Shown here: positions 24,428 through 33,357 of the stretch, one piece after another
Numbering within the stretch: position 1 is the stretch's first letter
How the letters are laid out: the number at the start of each line of letters is the position of its first letter
Origin: Streptomyces misionensis
GTDB lineage: Bacteria > Actinomycetota > Actinomycetes > Streptomycetales > Streptomycetaceae
Assembly: GCF_007896895.1 (NCBI RefSeq)
Contig: NZ_VOGW01000102.1
Span: forward strand, 1 to 59,344
Length of the DNA: 59,344 nt
Reading direction: 5' to 3'
Position numbers and translations under genes: made by a program
Notes under the pieces: model-generated
Databases searched by the model: none
What the model was told of the DNA's origin: nothing
What the model saw: only the letters and a program-made list of their open reading frames with translations

Positions 24428-25255
24428 TCAGCGGCGCAGGAACTCGATCAGGTCCTGGTTGAACTTCTCCTTGTCGCCGGCGACCATCGCGATGCCGTGC
24501 GAGCCGCCCTCGTAGACCTTCAGCTCGGCGTCGGCGATGATCTCGGCCGACCTGCGGCCGGTGGCGTCGATGGGGACGACCTGGTCGTCGTCGCCGTGGA
24601 CGACGAGGGTGGGGATGTCGAACTTCTTGAGGTCGTCGGTGAAGTCGGTGTAGGCGAAGGCGTCCACGCAGCGCACGCCGCCCTCGATGGTCTGCGCCAT
24701 GGCCATGTACCAGAAGGCGTCCTTGTTGCCCTGCGTGACCTTGTTGCCGGAGCGGTTGGCGGAGAAGAAGCCCTCCGCGGTGTCCTTCCAGAACTGTGAG
24801 CGCTCGTTGAGGATGCCGTTCTTGATCGAGTCGAACACCTCGTCCGGCACACCCGCGGGATTGCTCTCCGACTTCGCCATGATCGGCGGGACCGCGGACA
24901 GCAGTACCGCCGAGCGCAGGCGCCTGGTGCCGTGCCGGCCGATGTAGCGGGCGAGTTCGCCACCGCCCATCGAGTGGGCGACCAGGGTGACGTCGGTCAG
25001 GTCGAGGTGGTTGATCAGGTCGTTGAGGTCGTCGGCGAAGGTGTCGAAGTCGTAGCCGTCCCAGACGGGTGTGGAGCGGCCGTGGCCGCGCCGGTCGTGG
25101 GCGATGCCGCGGTACCCGGCGTCGGCGACCGCCTTGAGCTGGTCCTGCCAGGCGTCGCCGTTGAGCGGCCAGCCGTGGATGAACACGACCGGGCGTCCTT
25201 GGCCCCAGTCCTTGTAGAAGATCTCGACTCCGTCGCGGGTGGAGCATACGGGCAT
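24428..25255 (-). CDS. Cofactor-free haloperoxidase-like alpha/beta hydrolase
   Basis: A 275-residue protein of the Streptomyces non-haem chloroperoxidase family: FIHGWPLNGDAWQDQL (oxyanion Trp29), HDRRGHGRS, nucleophile elbow VAHSMGGGE (Ser95), VVHGDDDQVVP (Asp) and YEGGSHGIAM (His). The natural activity is probably an esterase or perhydrolase; in vitro such enzymes make peracids that halogenate. ATG 25255 is preceded by GAAAGGA. It stands alone, with no shared-repeat promoter. Confidence 0.88.
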   Translation of the reverse strand: MPVCSTRDGVEIFYKDWGQGRPVVFIHGWPLNGDAWQDQLKAVADAGYRGIAHDRRGHGRSTPVWDGYDFDTFADDLNDLINHLDLTDVTLVAHSMGGGELARYIGRHGTRRLRSAVLLSAVPPIMAKSESNPAGVPDEVFDSIKNGILNERSQFWKDTAEGFFSANRSGNKVTQGNKDAFWYMAMAQTIEGGVRCVDAFAYTDFTDDLKKFDIPTLVVHGDDDQVVPIDATGRRSAEIIADAELKVYEGGSHGIAMVAGDKEKFNQDLIEFLRR

Positions 25256-26054
25256 GATCCGGTCCTTTCGGTGGAGGGTGCGGGTGCCCCCCGGCCGTGA
25301 GCGGCCCGGAAGGCGGTGGCACGGGGGCGGGTTCAGACGAAGGCGTCCGCGACGCGACCGCCGACCGCGGCGTCGATGTTCTCCCGAGGGCCGAGCGACG
25401 CGCTGCACCGAACCGCAGGTCGCACGGCCCTACGCCCCCGACTCCTGTGGCGGCCCCAGCGCGACCGGCTCGTCAAAAGCATCACCCGCCGGCCTCGTAA
25501 CGGAGTGTCCGTGGCGGTCGGACTCGCGGTGGCACTCGACCCGGATGCGCCGTTCGGAGCCGCTGACGCACCACATAGAGGCCGGCCATCGTGCATCGCG
25601 TGACATCGGTGGTGACCGGGGCGGCCATGACGGACTCCTTCGCGGTGACGGGGCACTCCGCGGAAAGCTGATGACGGCGGGAACGGCAGGCAACGGATGC
25701 TCGGGCAGCACGTGCTTCATCGGTCGGCAGGGGCACACGACGTACGCGGAGACGCCTGCTGCTCTCCGGCCTCCCTTTCACTATCCGGGCTCGGCACCCG
25801 GGCGGCAATCCGGGCCTTTCGCGTGCTGCCCGGCGCAGGGCGCGGGCGGGGTCGTTTCCGCGGGGCGTGAAGCACGGTGACGAACGCCGGGGGCAGCGGC
25901 GCTGAAGGGGTGTACGACCGCGCACACCGGTTGGTACCGGTCGTCACTCCGTCGGCAGAGCCCGATCACCCGAACGGCCCGTCCGCTGCGCGACCGGTCG
26001 AGTTGCCCGCAACTGTACGTGGAGGGGGGAAAGTTCACCCAGAAGGAGACGTTG
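25256..26054. other. Gene-poor spacer before the secreted esterase
   Basis: About 800 bases with no gene I can support. Short minus-strand coding-like patches occur near 25480-25630 (MAAPVTTDVTRCTMAGLY) and 25430-25560 in different frames, without a recognised family. The last 60 bases hold the ribosome-binding site region of the next gene. No hairpin or known regulatory site was recognised. Confidence 0.4.
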
Positions 26055-27194
26055 ATGCGTGCAACCGAGGGACAAGCCCGTCGCAGGAGCCTGTCGACCG
26101 TGGCGGCGGCCGTGGCCGCAGGCGCCGTCCTGGCCGGATACGGCGCCGCACCCGGCGCCGCCACCACCCTCCCCGCGTCGGTCGTCACCGGCGGCGGCAC
26201 GGCCGGCGGCGACACCTCCAACGGCGATGTCCCCTGCGGGGTGCCGCCCATCTCGCTCGACCGCACCACGCAGTCCTTCCTCAACCAGCTCGCCCACCAG
26301 GACGGCAAGCCGCTGTTCGAGCAGACCCCCGCGCAGGCCCGGGAGGTCCTCGACAAGCTCCAGGCCGGCCCCGTGCCCGAACTCCCCGCCGACATCACCG
26401 AAAAGACCGTCGACGGCGGCCCCACCGGACAGGTGTCCCTGCGCATCGTCCGTCCCGCCGGAGTCAAGGGAACCCTTCCCGGCCTCGTCTACATCCACGG
26501 CGGCGGCTGGGTGCTGGGCAACGAGAAGACCCACGACCGCCTGGTACGCCAGCTCGCGAACAAAGCCCGCGCGGCAGTCGTCTTCGTCAACTACACGCCC
26601 TCCCCGGAAGCGCGTTTCCCGGTCGCCATCGAGCAGGCCTACGCCGCCTCCAAGTGGGTGGCCCAGCACGGCAACGAGATCGGCATCGACGGGAAACGCC
26701 TCGCCGTCGCCGGCGACTCCGTCGGCGGCGACATGACCGCCGCCGTCACCATGATGGCCAAGCAGCGCGGCGGCGTGAAGTTCCGCCGGCAGGTCCTGCT
26801 CTACCCCGTCACCGACGCGAACTTCGACACCGCCTCCTACAAGCGGTTCTCGGAGAACTGCTGGCTCACCCGCGCCAACATGAAGTGGTTCTGGGACAAG
26901 TACGCCCCACGCGCCGCCGACCGCGACAACCCGCTGGCCTCGCCCAACAAGGCCACCACCGAGCAGTTGCGCGGCCTGCCCCCCGCGCTCGTCGTCACCG
27001 ACTCCGACGTCCTCCTCGACGGCGCCAGGACCTACATCGGCAAGCTGCGCGCCGCGGGCGTCGACGTCCAGCACCTCCACTACCCGCGGACCGTGCACGA
27101 CTTCATGATGCTCGACGCGCTGCGCGACACACCGTCCGCCAAGGACGCCGTCGCACAGACCGGCAAGGTCCTGCGCCAAGCCCTGAACGGCTGA
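26055..27194 (+). CDS. Secreted HSL-like esterase
   Basis: The 379-residue product begins with an Arg-rich signal sequence (QARRRSLSTVAAAVAAGAVLAG) ending near residue 35-40, followed by a Gly/Thr-rich spacer. The esterase domain has the full HGGGW oxyanion motif, GDSVGGDMT nucleophile elbow, ALVVTDSDVLLDGARTY and a histidine in TVHDFMMLDALRD. It is a paralogue of the esterase at 22205, which lacks the signal peptide. GGAGAC lies five bases before ATG 26055. A weak 8-base inverted repeat follows (27210-27241). Confidence 0.88.
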   Translation: MRATEGQARRRSLSTVAAAVAAGAVLAGYGAAPGAATTLPASVVTGGGTAGGDTSNGDVPCGVPPISLDRTTQSFLNQLAHQDGKPLFEQTPAQAREVLDKLQAGPVPELPADITEKTVDGGPTGQVSLRIVRPAGVKGTLPGLVYIHGGGWVLGNEKTHDRLVRQLANKARAAVVFVNYTPSPEARFPVAIEQAYAASKWVAQHGNEIGIDGKRLAVAGDSVGGDMTAAVTMMAKQRGGVKFRRQVLLYPVTDANFDTASYKRFSENCWLTRANMKWFWDKYAPRAADRDNPLASPNKATTEQLRGLPPALVVTDSDVLLDGARTYIGKLRAAGVDVQHLHYPRTVHDFMMLDALRDTPSAKDAVAQTGKVLRQALNG

Positions 27195-27209
27195 CAGACG
27201 ATCCCGCGA

Positions 27210-27241
27210 CCGGTCGGAGGCGTCACGGTGCCCCCGACCGG
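27210..27241 (+). terminator. Possible weak terminator hairpin
   Basis: CCGGTCGG (27210-27217) pairs with CCGACCGG (27234-27241), 16 bases after the secreted esterase stop. The stem is short. Confidence 0.4.
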
Positions 27242-27569
27242 GCACGGCGCGCATCACCGCCGTCCGACCGTCCCGACGGCTCGAACCCTCCGAGGCCTTC
27301 TGCCGGAGGCCACAGGTCCCGTGCCGTCCGCTCCGGCGCCGGCGGCCGGCCGTCGGCACACGGGGACACGCCGCCCCGGCCCCGGCGGCCGGCTCGGTTC
27401 TGCGGCCCTCTCGCCGAGGCTTCATCCGGTCGGGGCAGCGGACGGTACGCGGGCTCTTCCCGACGGCGGCACCCTGCACTGGGCGATGCCCACCGCGGCA
27501 CTGCACGTCGGCGACTTCGGCCAGGCCATCCCCGCCCCGGACCTGTCCTGACCACTCGAAGATCATTCT

Positions 27570-27755
27570 GTTGGGGTTCCGAAGGACGCGGCCCGCATCG
27601 CCTTTGCCGCGCCGGCGGCGGACCCACTTGCGGGCGGTGGCGCGGGAGATGCCCATCTCATCGGTTACGTGGGCGACGGTCCTGCCGGACCGGACCTGGT
27701 CGACCAGGGGCCTGCGGCCATGGACGGTCAGCCGCGCATCGGGGTGGACACAACG
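27570..27755 (-). mobile_element. IS481-type transposase N-terminal remnant
   Basis: The minus strand encodes PDARLTVHGRRPLVDQV, then VAHVTDEMGISRATARKWVR and RRRGKGDAG, the N-terminal helix-turn-helix region of IS481/IS3-like transposases in actinobacteria. The catalytic DDE domain is absent: after about 75 residues the sequence loses similarity. No terminal inverted repeats were recognised. Flanking stretches 27195-27570 hold no supportable gene. Confidence 0.6.
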
Positions 27756-27824
27756 ACCTCCGCAGTGGTGGTCAGCGGCGACCGCCACCGCCAAGCCGGC
27801 GCATCGGGCAGGATCGGCGGCAGG

Positions 27825-28895
27825 TCACTGTCGGCCGCTCTGCGGCAGCAGGTACGTGGCACCGCACGATTCGGCGAGGGTGGGGCCGAAGTGGGCGGCC
27901 GGAGTGTAGGCGCCAGGCCGGCCCTCACCGGCCAGCAGCCGGCGGGCGATCTCCGCGGGCACTGCTCCGGTGTACTCCTGCGCGTCGCCCAGGCGCAGCC
28001 AGCCCTCTCGGGTCTCGCCGTCTGTCCAGGTCACGACGGCGTGACCCCAGGAGTGCTCGCGCGGACGCTCCTTCGCCTCGACTCGTACCCGGGCGAGGTG
28101 GCGGGTGGTGAATGAACGCAGCCGCTCCCATCGCATGAGGGTGCTCAGGGCGGGCATCATGGCCCGGATCAGGGGCGAGGACGGTGCTTCGCTGGTCGCC
28201 GAGAGTACGTGGCGGGCTCCGCTCGCTCGGTGTGCCGCGAGCAGTTCGCCCGACGGCATGCTCGCGGTGGTGACCTGCGAGCCGTCGGGCAGGGTGAGGC
28301 GAACCGTGTCGCCGAAGATCCGGGCGGGTACCAGGCGGCCGTCGGTGATGCGACGACCGTGGAGGCTGCCCAGGAGGGTGCCGATCAAGGCTTCACCGGC
28401 GGTGCCTTCCTCCATCGCGATCGAGGGCACCATGTCGACCCGGACCCGAAGCGGCGCGGGACGGCCCTCGCACAGCTTCACTACGACGCTCTCGGTGGCG
28501 GTCACGCCGAACCCGGCACCGGTGACCAGCGTATGGCCCGCCTGGACGGCCGCGTCGTGCATCTCGTACGTGGCCGAGACCGCCGCGACATCGTTCGCCA
28601 GATCGATGTAGTGGCTGCCGGCGGCGCGGCAGGCGTAGATGACCTCAGGGGCCGTGGTGGTGAACGGTCCGACCGTGTTGATGACCACGGCGGGGCGTCG
28701 CTGCCGGATTTCCGCGACGGCGGCCGCAAGGGAAGGGGCCGGCAGCGTTTCGCTGCCGGTCGGCTGCGCCGCGGCGTGCAGGCGGTTCGCGTCCCGGCCG
28801 ACCAGGACGGCGCTCAGGCCGAGCCGGGCGAGCTGTGCTGCGATGCTGCGGCCACTGCGCCCGGTGCCGCCGAGCACCCAGACCTGTGCATTCAT
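27825..28895 (-). CDS. Saccharopine-dehydrogenase-like NAD(P)-binding protein
   Basis: A 356-residue protein beginning with a Rossmann motif (WVLGGTGRSGRSIAAQLA) and continuing VVINTVGPFTTTAPEVIYACRAAGSHYIDLAND, as in trans-acting enoyl reductase and saccharopine dehydrogenase-like proteins. GAGFGVTATESVVV follows. The substrate is unknown. ATG 28895 has AGGA ten bases upstream; the in-frame ATG 28913 has none. It lies 51 bases after the quinone oxidoreductase on the same strand and is probably in the TetR-controlled transcript. Confidence 0.82.
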   Translation of the reverse strand: MNAQVWVLGGTGRSGRSIAAQLARLGLSAVLVGRDANRLHAAAQPTGSETLPAPSLAAAVAEIRQRRPAVVINTVGPFTTTAPEVIYACRAAGSHYIDLANDVAAVSATYEMHDAAVQAGHTLVTGAGFGVTATESVVVKLCEGRPAPLRVRVDMVPSIAMEEGTAGEALIGTLLGSLHGRRITDGRLVPARIFGDTVRLTLPDGSQVTTASMPSGELLAAHRASGARHVLSATSEAPSSPLIRAMMPALSTLMRWERLRSFTTRHLARVRVEAKERPREHSWGHAVVTWTDGETREGWLRLGDAQEYTGAVPAEIARRLLAGEGRPGAYTPAAHFGPTLAESCGATYLLPQSGRQ

Positions 28896-28946
28896 TCGAA
28901 GAGTTCCTGTCATGGGGAAAGGCCGAGAGGCGGGCGGATGTGAGGG

Positions 28947-29879
28947 TCAGGCGGTCGTGATGACGAGCTTGCCGCCCTTGGGCGTGCCGTCGCGTTCGAG
29001 TTCGGTGAGCGCCTTGACGGCCTCGGTGAGCGGCACCGTGCGGGCGACCGGCACCCGCAATGTGCCGCGGCCGGCGGCGCGCGCGACCTCCTCGAGATCC
29101 GCCGTGACGGGCGTGGCGATCAAGACGTTGTACGGGCCCGGGAGTGCGCTCCTTGCGAGGTTCGCGGGGGTGGGGTGGATGCCGACGATGCGTCCGCCTG
29201 GCCTCAGCATCTTCTTCGCAGCGTCGGTCGGGAGCGTGCCGGCGGTGTCGACGACGAGGTCGAATCGGCCGCTGAGCGGCGTCGGGTCGAAGCCGAATTC
29301 GACGATCGGGTCGAGGCCGAGGTCGCGCACGTCGTGCGTGGCGCTGCCGCGGCAGCTGCCTCCCACTGCGGCGCCGTGCGCCAGCGCGATCTGCACGCCG
29401 GCTCGGCCGACTCCACCGAGGCAGCCGTTGACGAAGACCGATTGCCCGGGCTGCAGCTTTCCCTTCCTGACCATGGCTTGGAGTGCGGTGAGACCAACGG
29501 TCGGGATGGCGGCGGCCTCCTCGAAGGAGAGGTTCTCGGGCTTCTTCACCACCCCTTTCTCCGCGGCCAGGACCATCTCGGCGAAAGCTCCCGACGCCTT
29601 GATCGACGCCCCGCCGAGTACGTCGTCGCCGATGGCGAGCCGAGTGACGCCCTCGCCGACGGCCTCGACGACGCCCGCGAAGTCGTAGCCCAGTCCGCGC
29701 GGGAACTTCCGCCCCGTCACCATCTTCATCGCGCCGCTGCGGACACCCCAGTCCATCGGATTGGCCGCGGCTGCCCGCACGCGGACCAGGACCTCGCCGG
29801 AGGCAGGTCGAGCCGGCTCGAAATCCTCCAGACGCATCACTTCGGGTCCGCCGTACTGGTGGTACTGGATGCGCTTCAT
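28947..29879 (-). CDS. NADP-dependent quinone oxidoreductase-like MDR protein
   Basis: A 310-residue zinc-free medium-chain reductase: YHQYGGPEVMRLED start, ANPMDWGVRSG, GYDFAGVVEAVGEGV, and the cofactor loop VNGCLGGVGRAGVQIALAHG near residue 145. It should reduce quinones or enones with NADPH. GGAGG lies 7 bases before ATG 29879. The promoter region holds two near-perfect TetR operators shared with the divergent TetR gene. Confidence 0.87.
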   Translation of the reverse strand: MKRIQYHQYGGPEVMRLEDFEPARPASGEVLVRVRAAAANPMDWGVRSGAMKMVTGRKFPRGLGYDFAGVVEAVGEGVTRLAIGDDVLGGASIKASGAFAEMVLAAEKGVVKKPENLSFEEAAAIPTVGLTALQAMVRKGKLQPGQSVFVNGCLGGVGRAGVQIALAHGAAVGGSCRGSATHDVRDLGLDPIVEFGFDPTPLSGRFDLVVDTAGTLPTDAAKKMLRPGGRIVGIHPTPANLARSALPGPYNVLIATPVTADLEEVARAAGRGTLRVPVARTVPLTEAVKALTELERDGTPKGGKLVITTA

Positions 29880-29897
29880 CCTGGGCCTCCACAAGCC

Positions 29898-29916
29898 GAT
29901 GTCATCGAATGACATC
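29898..29916. promoter_or_regulatory. TetR operator 1
   Basis: GATGTCATCGAATGACATC, a 19-base palindrome broken only at the centre, between the divergent reductase and TetR genes. Confidence 0.75.
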
Positions 29917-29929
29917 ACCCTACCACGGT

Positions 29930-29948
29930 GATGTCATCAAGTGACATC
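29930..29948. promoter_or_regulatory. TetR operator 2
   Basis: GATGTCATCAAGTGACATC, 32 bases from operator 1 with identical arms. The inner arms of the two operators also form an 11-base inverted repeat with each other (ATGACATCACC and GGTGATGTCAT). Confidence 0.75.
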
Positions 29949-29972
29949 GCGCGAGTGGAGCGGAGTGGCACG

Positions 29973-29986
29973 AGGTGACATCACCT
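29973..29986. promoter_or_regulatory. Possible third TetR half-operator
   Basis: AGGTGACATCACCT shares the TGACATC core and lies 12 bases before the tetR start codon. Confidence 0.45.
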
Positions 29987-29997
29987 ACACTCGCGGC

Positions 29998-30564
29998 ATG
30001 GGACGGTGGAAGCCTGGGGCCGGTGACCGGCTGCGCGAGGCCGCACTATCGCTCTATCTGGAGCGTGGCTTCGAGCAGACGATGGTGGCGGACATAGCCG
30101 AGCGGGCGGGCGTCACCGCCCGCACGTTCTTCCGGTACTTCGCCGACAAGCGCGAGGTCCTCTTCGGCGATTCCTCCGCCCTGGAGGAGGAGGCGCTGGC
30201 TGCTCTCGAGGGGGTGCCGGCCACGACGTCGGCGCTGGATGCCGTCGCGGCCGTACTCGACACCGTGGCCCGGATGGTGGGCGGCGACCGTGAGCTCGCA
30301 CGGAAGCGACAGACCGTGATCATGGCGAACGCCGATCTCCGCGAACGCGAGTTGATCAAGCTCACCTCCCTGTCGGCCGCCCTGGCCGACAGGTTGCGAC
30401 AGCGAGGCATCGACGACATCGAGGCCAGCCTGGCCGCCGAAACCAGCATCGCCGTGTTCCGCGTCGCCTTCTCGCGATGGGTCACCGCCACCGACGATCA
30501 AGACTTGCAGGACATCATTCGCCAGACGCTGGACCGACTGCGGACCCTGGCCGCCGGCCGCTGA
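29998..30564 (+). CDS. TetR-family repressor
   Basis: A 188-residue TetR protein. The HTH is in the first 55 residues (AALSLYLERGFEQTMVADIAERAGVTARTFFRYFADKREVLF). The ligand domain resembles the MftR/SACE_7040-like group (TATDDQDLQDIIRQTLDRLRTLAAG end). ATG 29998 is chosen because the longer frame starts within the operator. It most likely represses itself and the divergent reductase pair through the GATGTCA sites. Confidence 0.88.
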   Translation: MGRWKPGAGDRLREAALSLYLERGFEQTMVADIAERAGVTARTFFRYFADKREVLFGDSSALEEEALAALEGVPATTSALDAVAAVLDTVARMVGGDRELARKRQTVIMANADLRERELIKLTSLSAALADRLRQRGIDDIEASLAAETSIAVFRVAFSRWVTATDDQDLQDIIRQTLDRLRTLAAGR

Positions 30565-30599
30565 ACCGCGTGGGCCCGCCCGCGCCCGCCGACGTCGAA

Positions 30600-30900
30600 C
30601 AGTCGGTCAACCCGCACCATCCCAGCGGCCGGCTCCTGTCCGAGACGGACGTCCGCCGGGTCCTGGAAGCCGCACCAGAGAACTCTCCGGTGGTGCTCGA
30701 CGAGGTCGCTGTGGCTGATCAAGCCCATCTGGGACATGGGCCAGGCACAGATCGCCGGCGGCATTGCCGGACTCAACGACGACGAGCATGTGTCCCGCGC
30801 TGTGCGAACCGTGGTGGAGATGCGCGACTACGTCACCGCCGGCGTGGACGCCCTCGACGGGCTCCGCGCCGCCCTCGGCTGGCCGGCAACGCTGTCCCAC
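30600..30900 (+). pseudogene. Remnant of a HisC-like PLP aminotransferase
   Basis: Frame 1 (30606-30708) reads NPHHPSGRLLSETDVRRVLE then PENSPVVLDEV, matching the NPNNPTG ... VVLDEAY section of class I/HisC aminotransferases. A second frame from 30736 reads GIAGLNDDEHVSRAVRTVVE and MRDYVTAGVDALDGL, matching their C-terminal part. The PLP-lysine segment between the two is missing, so an internal deletion and frameshift have destroyed the gene. Sequence to 31073 holds nothing else recognised. Confidence 0.6.
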
Positions 30901-31073
30901 GCCGGGGTCGGACGGCACGCGCGGTCGGCTGCACCACGATGGTGCTCCGGCCGGTGCCGCGCACGTACCGGCCCGCCCCCCGGCCGCCCGCTGGGGCGGC
31001 TGCCGGCCCCCGTGCCCGACCTCGACGCCGGCGGCCCCGCGGGACGGAACGGGACAGCGCTGCCGGCTGTGGC

Positions 31074-32759
31074 TCAGGCGTCGATGATGACGGGGATGAT
31101 GAGGGGCTTGCGGCGATGGGTGCGGAACGCCCAGTCCGCCACGGCGCGGGCGAGGAGTTGTTCGAGCTGGCGCGCGTCCCCGACGCCCTCCTCGGCCGCG
31201 GTGGCCAGGGTCTTCTCGATGACGGGGACGACCGGCTCGAAGGTGGCGTCGTCGTGGACGAAGCCCCGGGCCAGGAAGTCGGGGGCCTCGGCGAGGGCGC
31301 CGGTGTCCGCGTCGACGATCGCCACCACCGTGACCACGCCTTCGGCGGCGAGGGTGAGGCGGTCCTTGAGGGACGCTTCGGTGGCGCCGCCGACTTCCAT
31401 GCCGTCCACGTAGACGTTGCCGGCGGGGACCTTGCCGGTGATGGATGCGCGTCCGTCGACCAGGTCGACGACGACCCCGTCCTCGGCGATGACGACCCGG
31501 TCGGGGTCGACACCGGTGCGGATGGCGAGGTCGGCGTTGGCCCGCAGGTGGCGCCATTCGCCGTGCACGGGCATGACGTTGCGGGGTTTGACGATGTTGT
31601 AGCAGTAGACGAGTTCGCCCGCGCTGGCGTGCCCGGAGACGTGCACCTTGGCGTTGCCCTTGTGGACCACGTGGGCGCCCCACCGGGTGAGTCCGTTGAT
31701 CACCCGGTAGATGGCGTTCTCGTTGCCGGGGATGAGGGAGCTGGCGAGCAGGACGGTGTCGCCCTTGCCGATGCGGATCAGGTGGTCGCGGTTGGCCATC
31801 CGTGACAACGCGGCCATGGGTTCGCCCTGGGAGCCGGTGCACACCAGAGCGATCTTGTGGTCCGGGAGCTTCTCCAGCTCCTTCGTGCTGACGACGAGAC
31901 CGGAGGGGACCTTCAGATAGCCCAGGTCACGGGCGATGCCCATGTTGCGGACCATCGACCGGCCGACGAAGGCGACCTTGCGGCCGTGTTGGTGGGCGGC
32001 GTCCAGGACCTGCTGGATGCGGTGCACGTGGCTGGCGAAGCTGGAGACGATGACGCGGCGCGGCGCGGTGCGCATCACCTGCTCGATCGCCGGGTTCAGC
32101 TCTCGCTCGGAGGTGGTGAAGCCGGGTACCTCGGCGTTGGTGGAGTCGGTGAGGAACAGGTCCACCCCTTCCTCGCCGAGGCGGGCGAAGGCGCGCAGGT
32201 CGGTGATGCGGTCGTCGAGCGGGAACTGGTCCATCTTGAAGTCGCCGGTGTGCAACACCATCCCGGCCCGGGTGCGGATCGCGACCGCGAGGCTGTCGGG
32301 GATGGAGTGGTTGACCGCCACGAACTCGCAGTCGAAGGGCCCGAAGCCACGCCGGTCGCCCTCCCGCACCCGCACCGTGCGCGGCCGGATGCCGTGTTCC
32401 TTGAGCTTCGCCTCCAGGAACGCCAGAGTCAGCTTGGAGCCGACGACGGGAATGTCGGACCGCTCGCGCAGCAGGTACGGCACGCCACCGATGTGGTCCT
32501 CGTGGCCGTGGGTGAGTACCACGGCCACGATGTCGTTCAGCCGGTCCCGGATCGAGGTGAAGTCCGGCAGGATCACGTCCACGCCGGGCTGGGTCTCCTC
32601 GGGGAACAGGACGCCGCAGTCGACGATGAGCAGCTTGCCCGCGTGCTCGAAGACGGTCATGTTGCGGCCGATCTCACCCAGGCCGCCCAGGGCGATGACC
32701 CGCAGCCCTCCTCGGGGAAGGGGCGGTGCGGCTTTCAGCTCGGGGTGCGGATGACTCAT
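31074..32759 (-). CDS. Ribonuclease J-type metallo-beta-lactamase nuclease
   Basis: A 561-residue RNase J: GGLGEIGRNMTVFE start, metal site THGHEDHIGG (His84, His86, Asp88, His89), HTGDFKMDQ, DSTNAEVPG, beta-CASP motifs GSQGEPMAALSRMANRDH and KVHVSGHASAGE, and VMPVHGEWRHLRANA. It is a 5'-exonuclease/endonuclease for RNA. Streptomyces normally carries RNase J next to dapA; no dapA is near, and the flanks are gene remnants, so this is probably a second, acquired copy. ATG 32759 (MSHPHPEL) matches the family start; the ribosome-binding site is weak (CAGGG). Confidence 0.9.
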   Translation of the reverse strand: MSHPHPELKAAPPLPRGGLRVIALGGLGEIGRNMTVFEHAGKLLIVDCGVLFPEETQPGVDVILPDFTSIRDRLNDIVAVVLTHGHEDHIGGVPYLLRERSDIPVVGSKLTLAFLEAKLKEHGIRPRTVRVREGDRRGFGPFDCEFVAVNHSIPDSLAVAIRTRAGMVLHTGDFKMDQFPLDDRITDLRAFARLGEEGVDLFLTDSTNAEVPGFTTSERELNPAIEQVMRTAPRRVIVSSFASHVHRIQQVLDAAHQHGRKVAFVGRSMVRNMGIARDLGYLKVPSGLVVSTKELEKLPDHKIALVCTGSQGEPMAALSRMANRDHLIRIGKGDTVLLASSLIPGNENAIYRVINGLTRWGAHVVHKGNAKVHVSGHASAGELVYCYNIVKPRNVMPVHGEWRHLRANADLAIRTGVDPDRVVIAEDGVVVDLVDGRASITGKVPAGNVYVDGMEVGGATEASLKDRLTLAAEGVVTVVAIVDADTGALAEAPDFLARGFVHDDATFEPVVPVIEKTLATAAEEGVGDARQLEQLLARAVADWAFRTHRRKPLIIPVIIDA

Positions 32760-32949
32760 ACCCTGACGGTACCCGGAGAACGGCGCAGGATGATCCATTG
32801 CCTCTGAGGGGGGGGCAACGGCGGCGACGCAGCTTGTGACGTTTATAGGGGGTTGCCCTGACGGACCCGGCGAAGGTGCCGAACTTCGCCCTGCCGGCAG
32901 AGGGCGATCAGACGCTCACCGGCATCCTGGGTCGGGCGGCAGATCCGCC

Positions 32950-33115
32950 AGGGAACGTTGTTCCGCCTCGAAGCCGCCGCGGCGTCGCCGGCCGCGCTGT
33001 TGGTCCTGCTGCTCGGTCGCCGGCGGCCGGTGTGGGTGTGCGCGTTCCTGGTGTCCGTCTCCGCACTGGGCGCCGTGCTGCTCCATGGGTTCGTGAACGT
33101 GGGCGCTCTCTGTCC
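32950..33115 (+). pseudogene. Membrane-protein remnant
   Basis: The plus strand encodes two hydrophobic stretches (FRLEAAAASPAALLVLLLG and VCAFLVSVSALGAVLLHGFV) separated by a basic loop, then loses coding character after GAL. No start codon with a ribosome-binding site fits. It looks like the middle of a small membrane protein left behind after rearrangement. Confidence 0.4.
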
Positions 33116-33258
33116 CCCGACGGCGAGGGCGGCTGATCGCTCAGCTGGGCAGCGCTCTGTCGGGACCGGCTCTGATCCAGCCTTGCACCGATGCACCATA
33201 TGCGAAAAGCTGGTACGTATCGGCACATTATGCGGCAGGCAAGCGAGAGGAGTGGCTC

Positions 33259-33357
33259 ATGATCGCCAAGCTGCTCGCCAAGTTGTCCTTCACCCGCAAC
33301 TACGGTGCGTACGGGGCCCACGACTGGGGCACGCACACCGGCGACGACAGGGTGTGA
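33259..33357 (+). CDS. 32-residue peptide, possible modified-peptide precursor
   Basis: ATG 33259 follows a good ribosome-binding site (GAGAGGAG, 6 bases) and opens a 32-codon frame: a short amphipathic basic start (MIAKLLAKLSFTRN) and then an aromatic, Gly-rich tail (YGAYGAHDWGTHTGDDRV) with two Tyr, one Trp and two His. It ends 97 bases before a P450 gene on the same strand. P450-modified ribosomal peptides (biarylitides, atropopeptides) have precursors of this size with crosslinked Tyr/Trp, but this tail does not match a published core that I know. It could also be an uncleaved leader ORF. Confidence 0.5.
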   Translation: MIAKLLAKLSFTRNYGAYGAHDWGTHTGDDRV

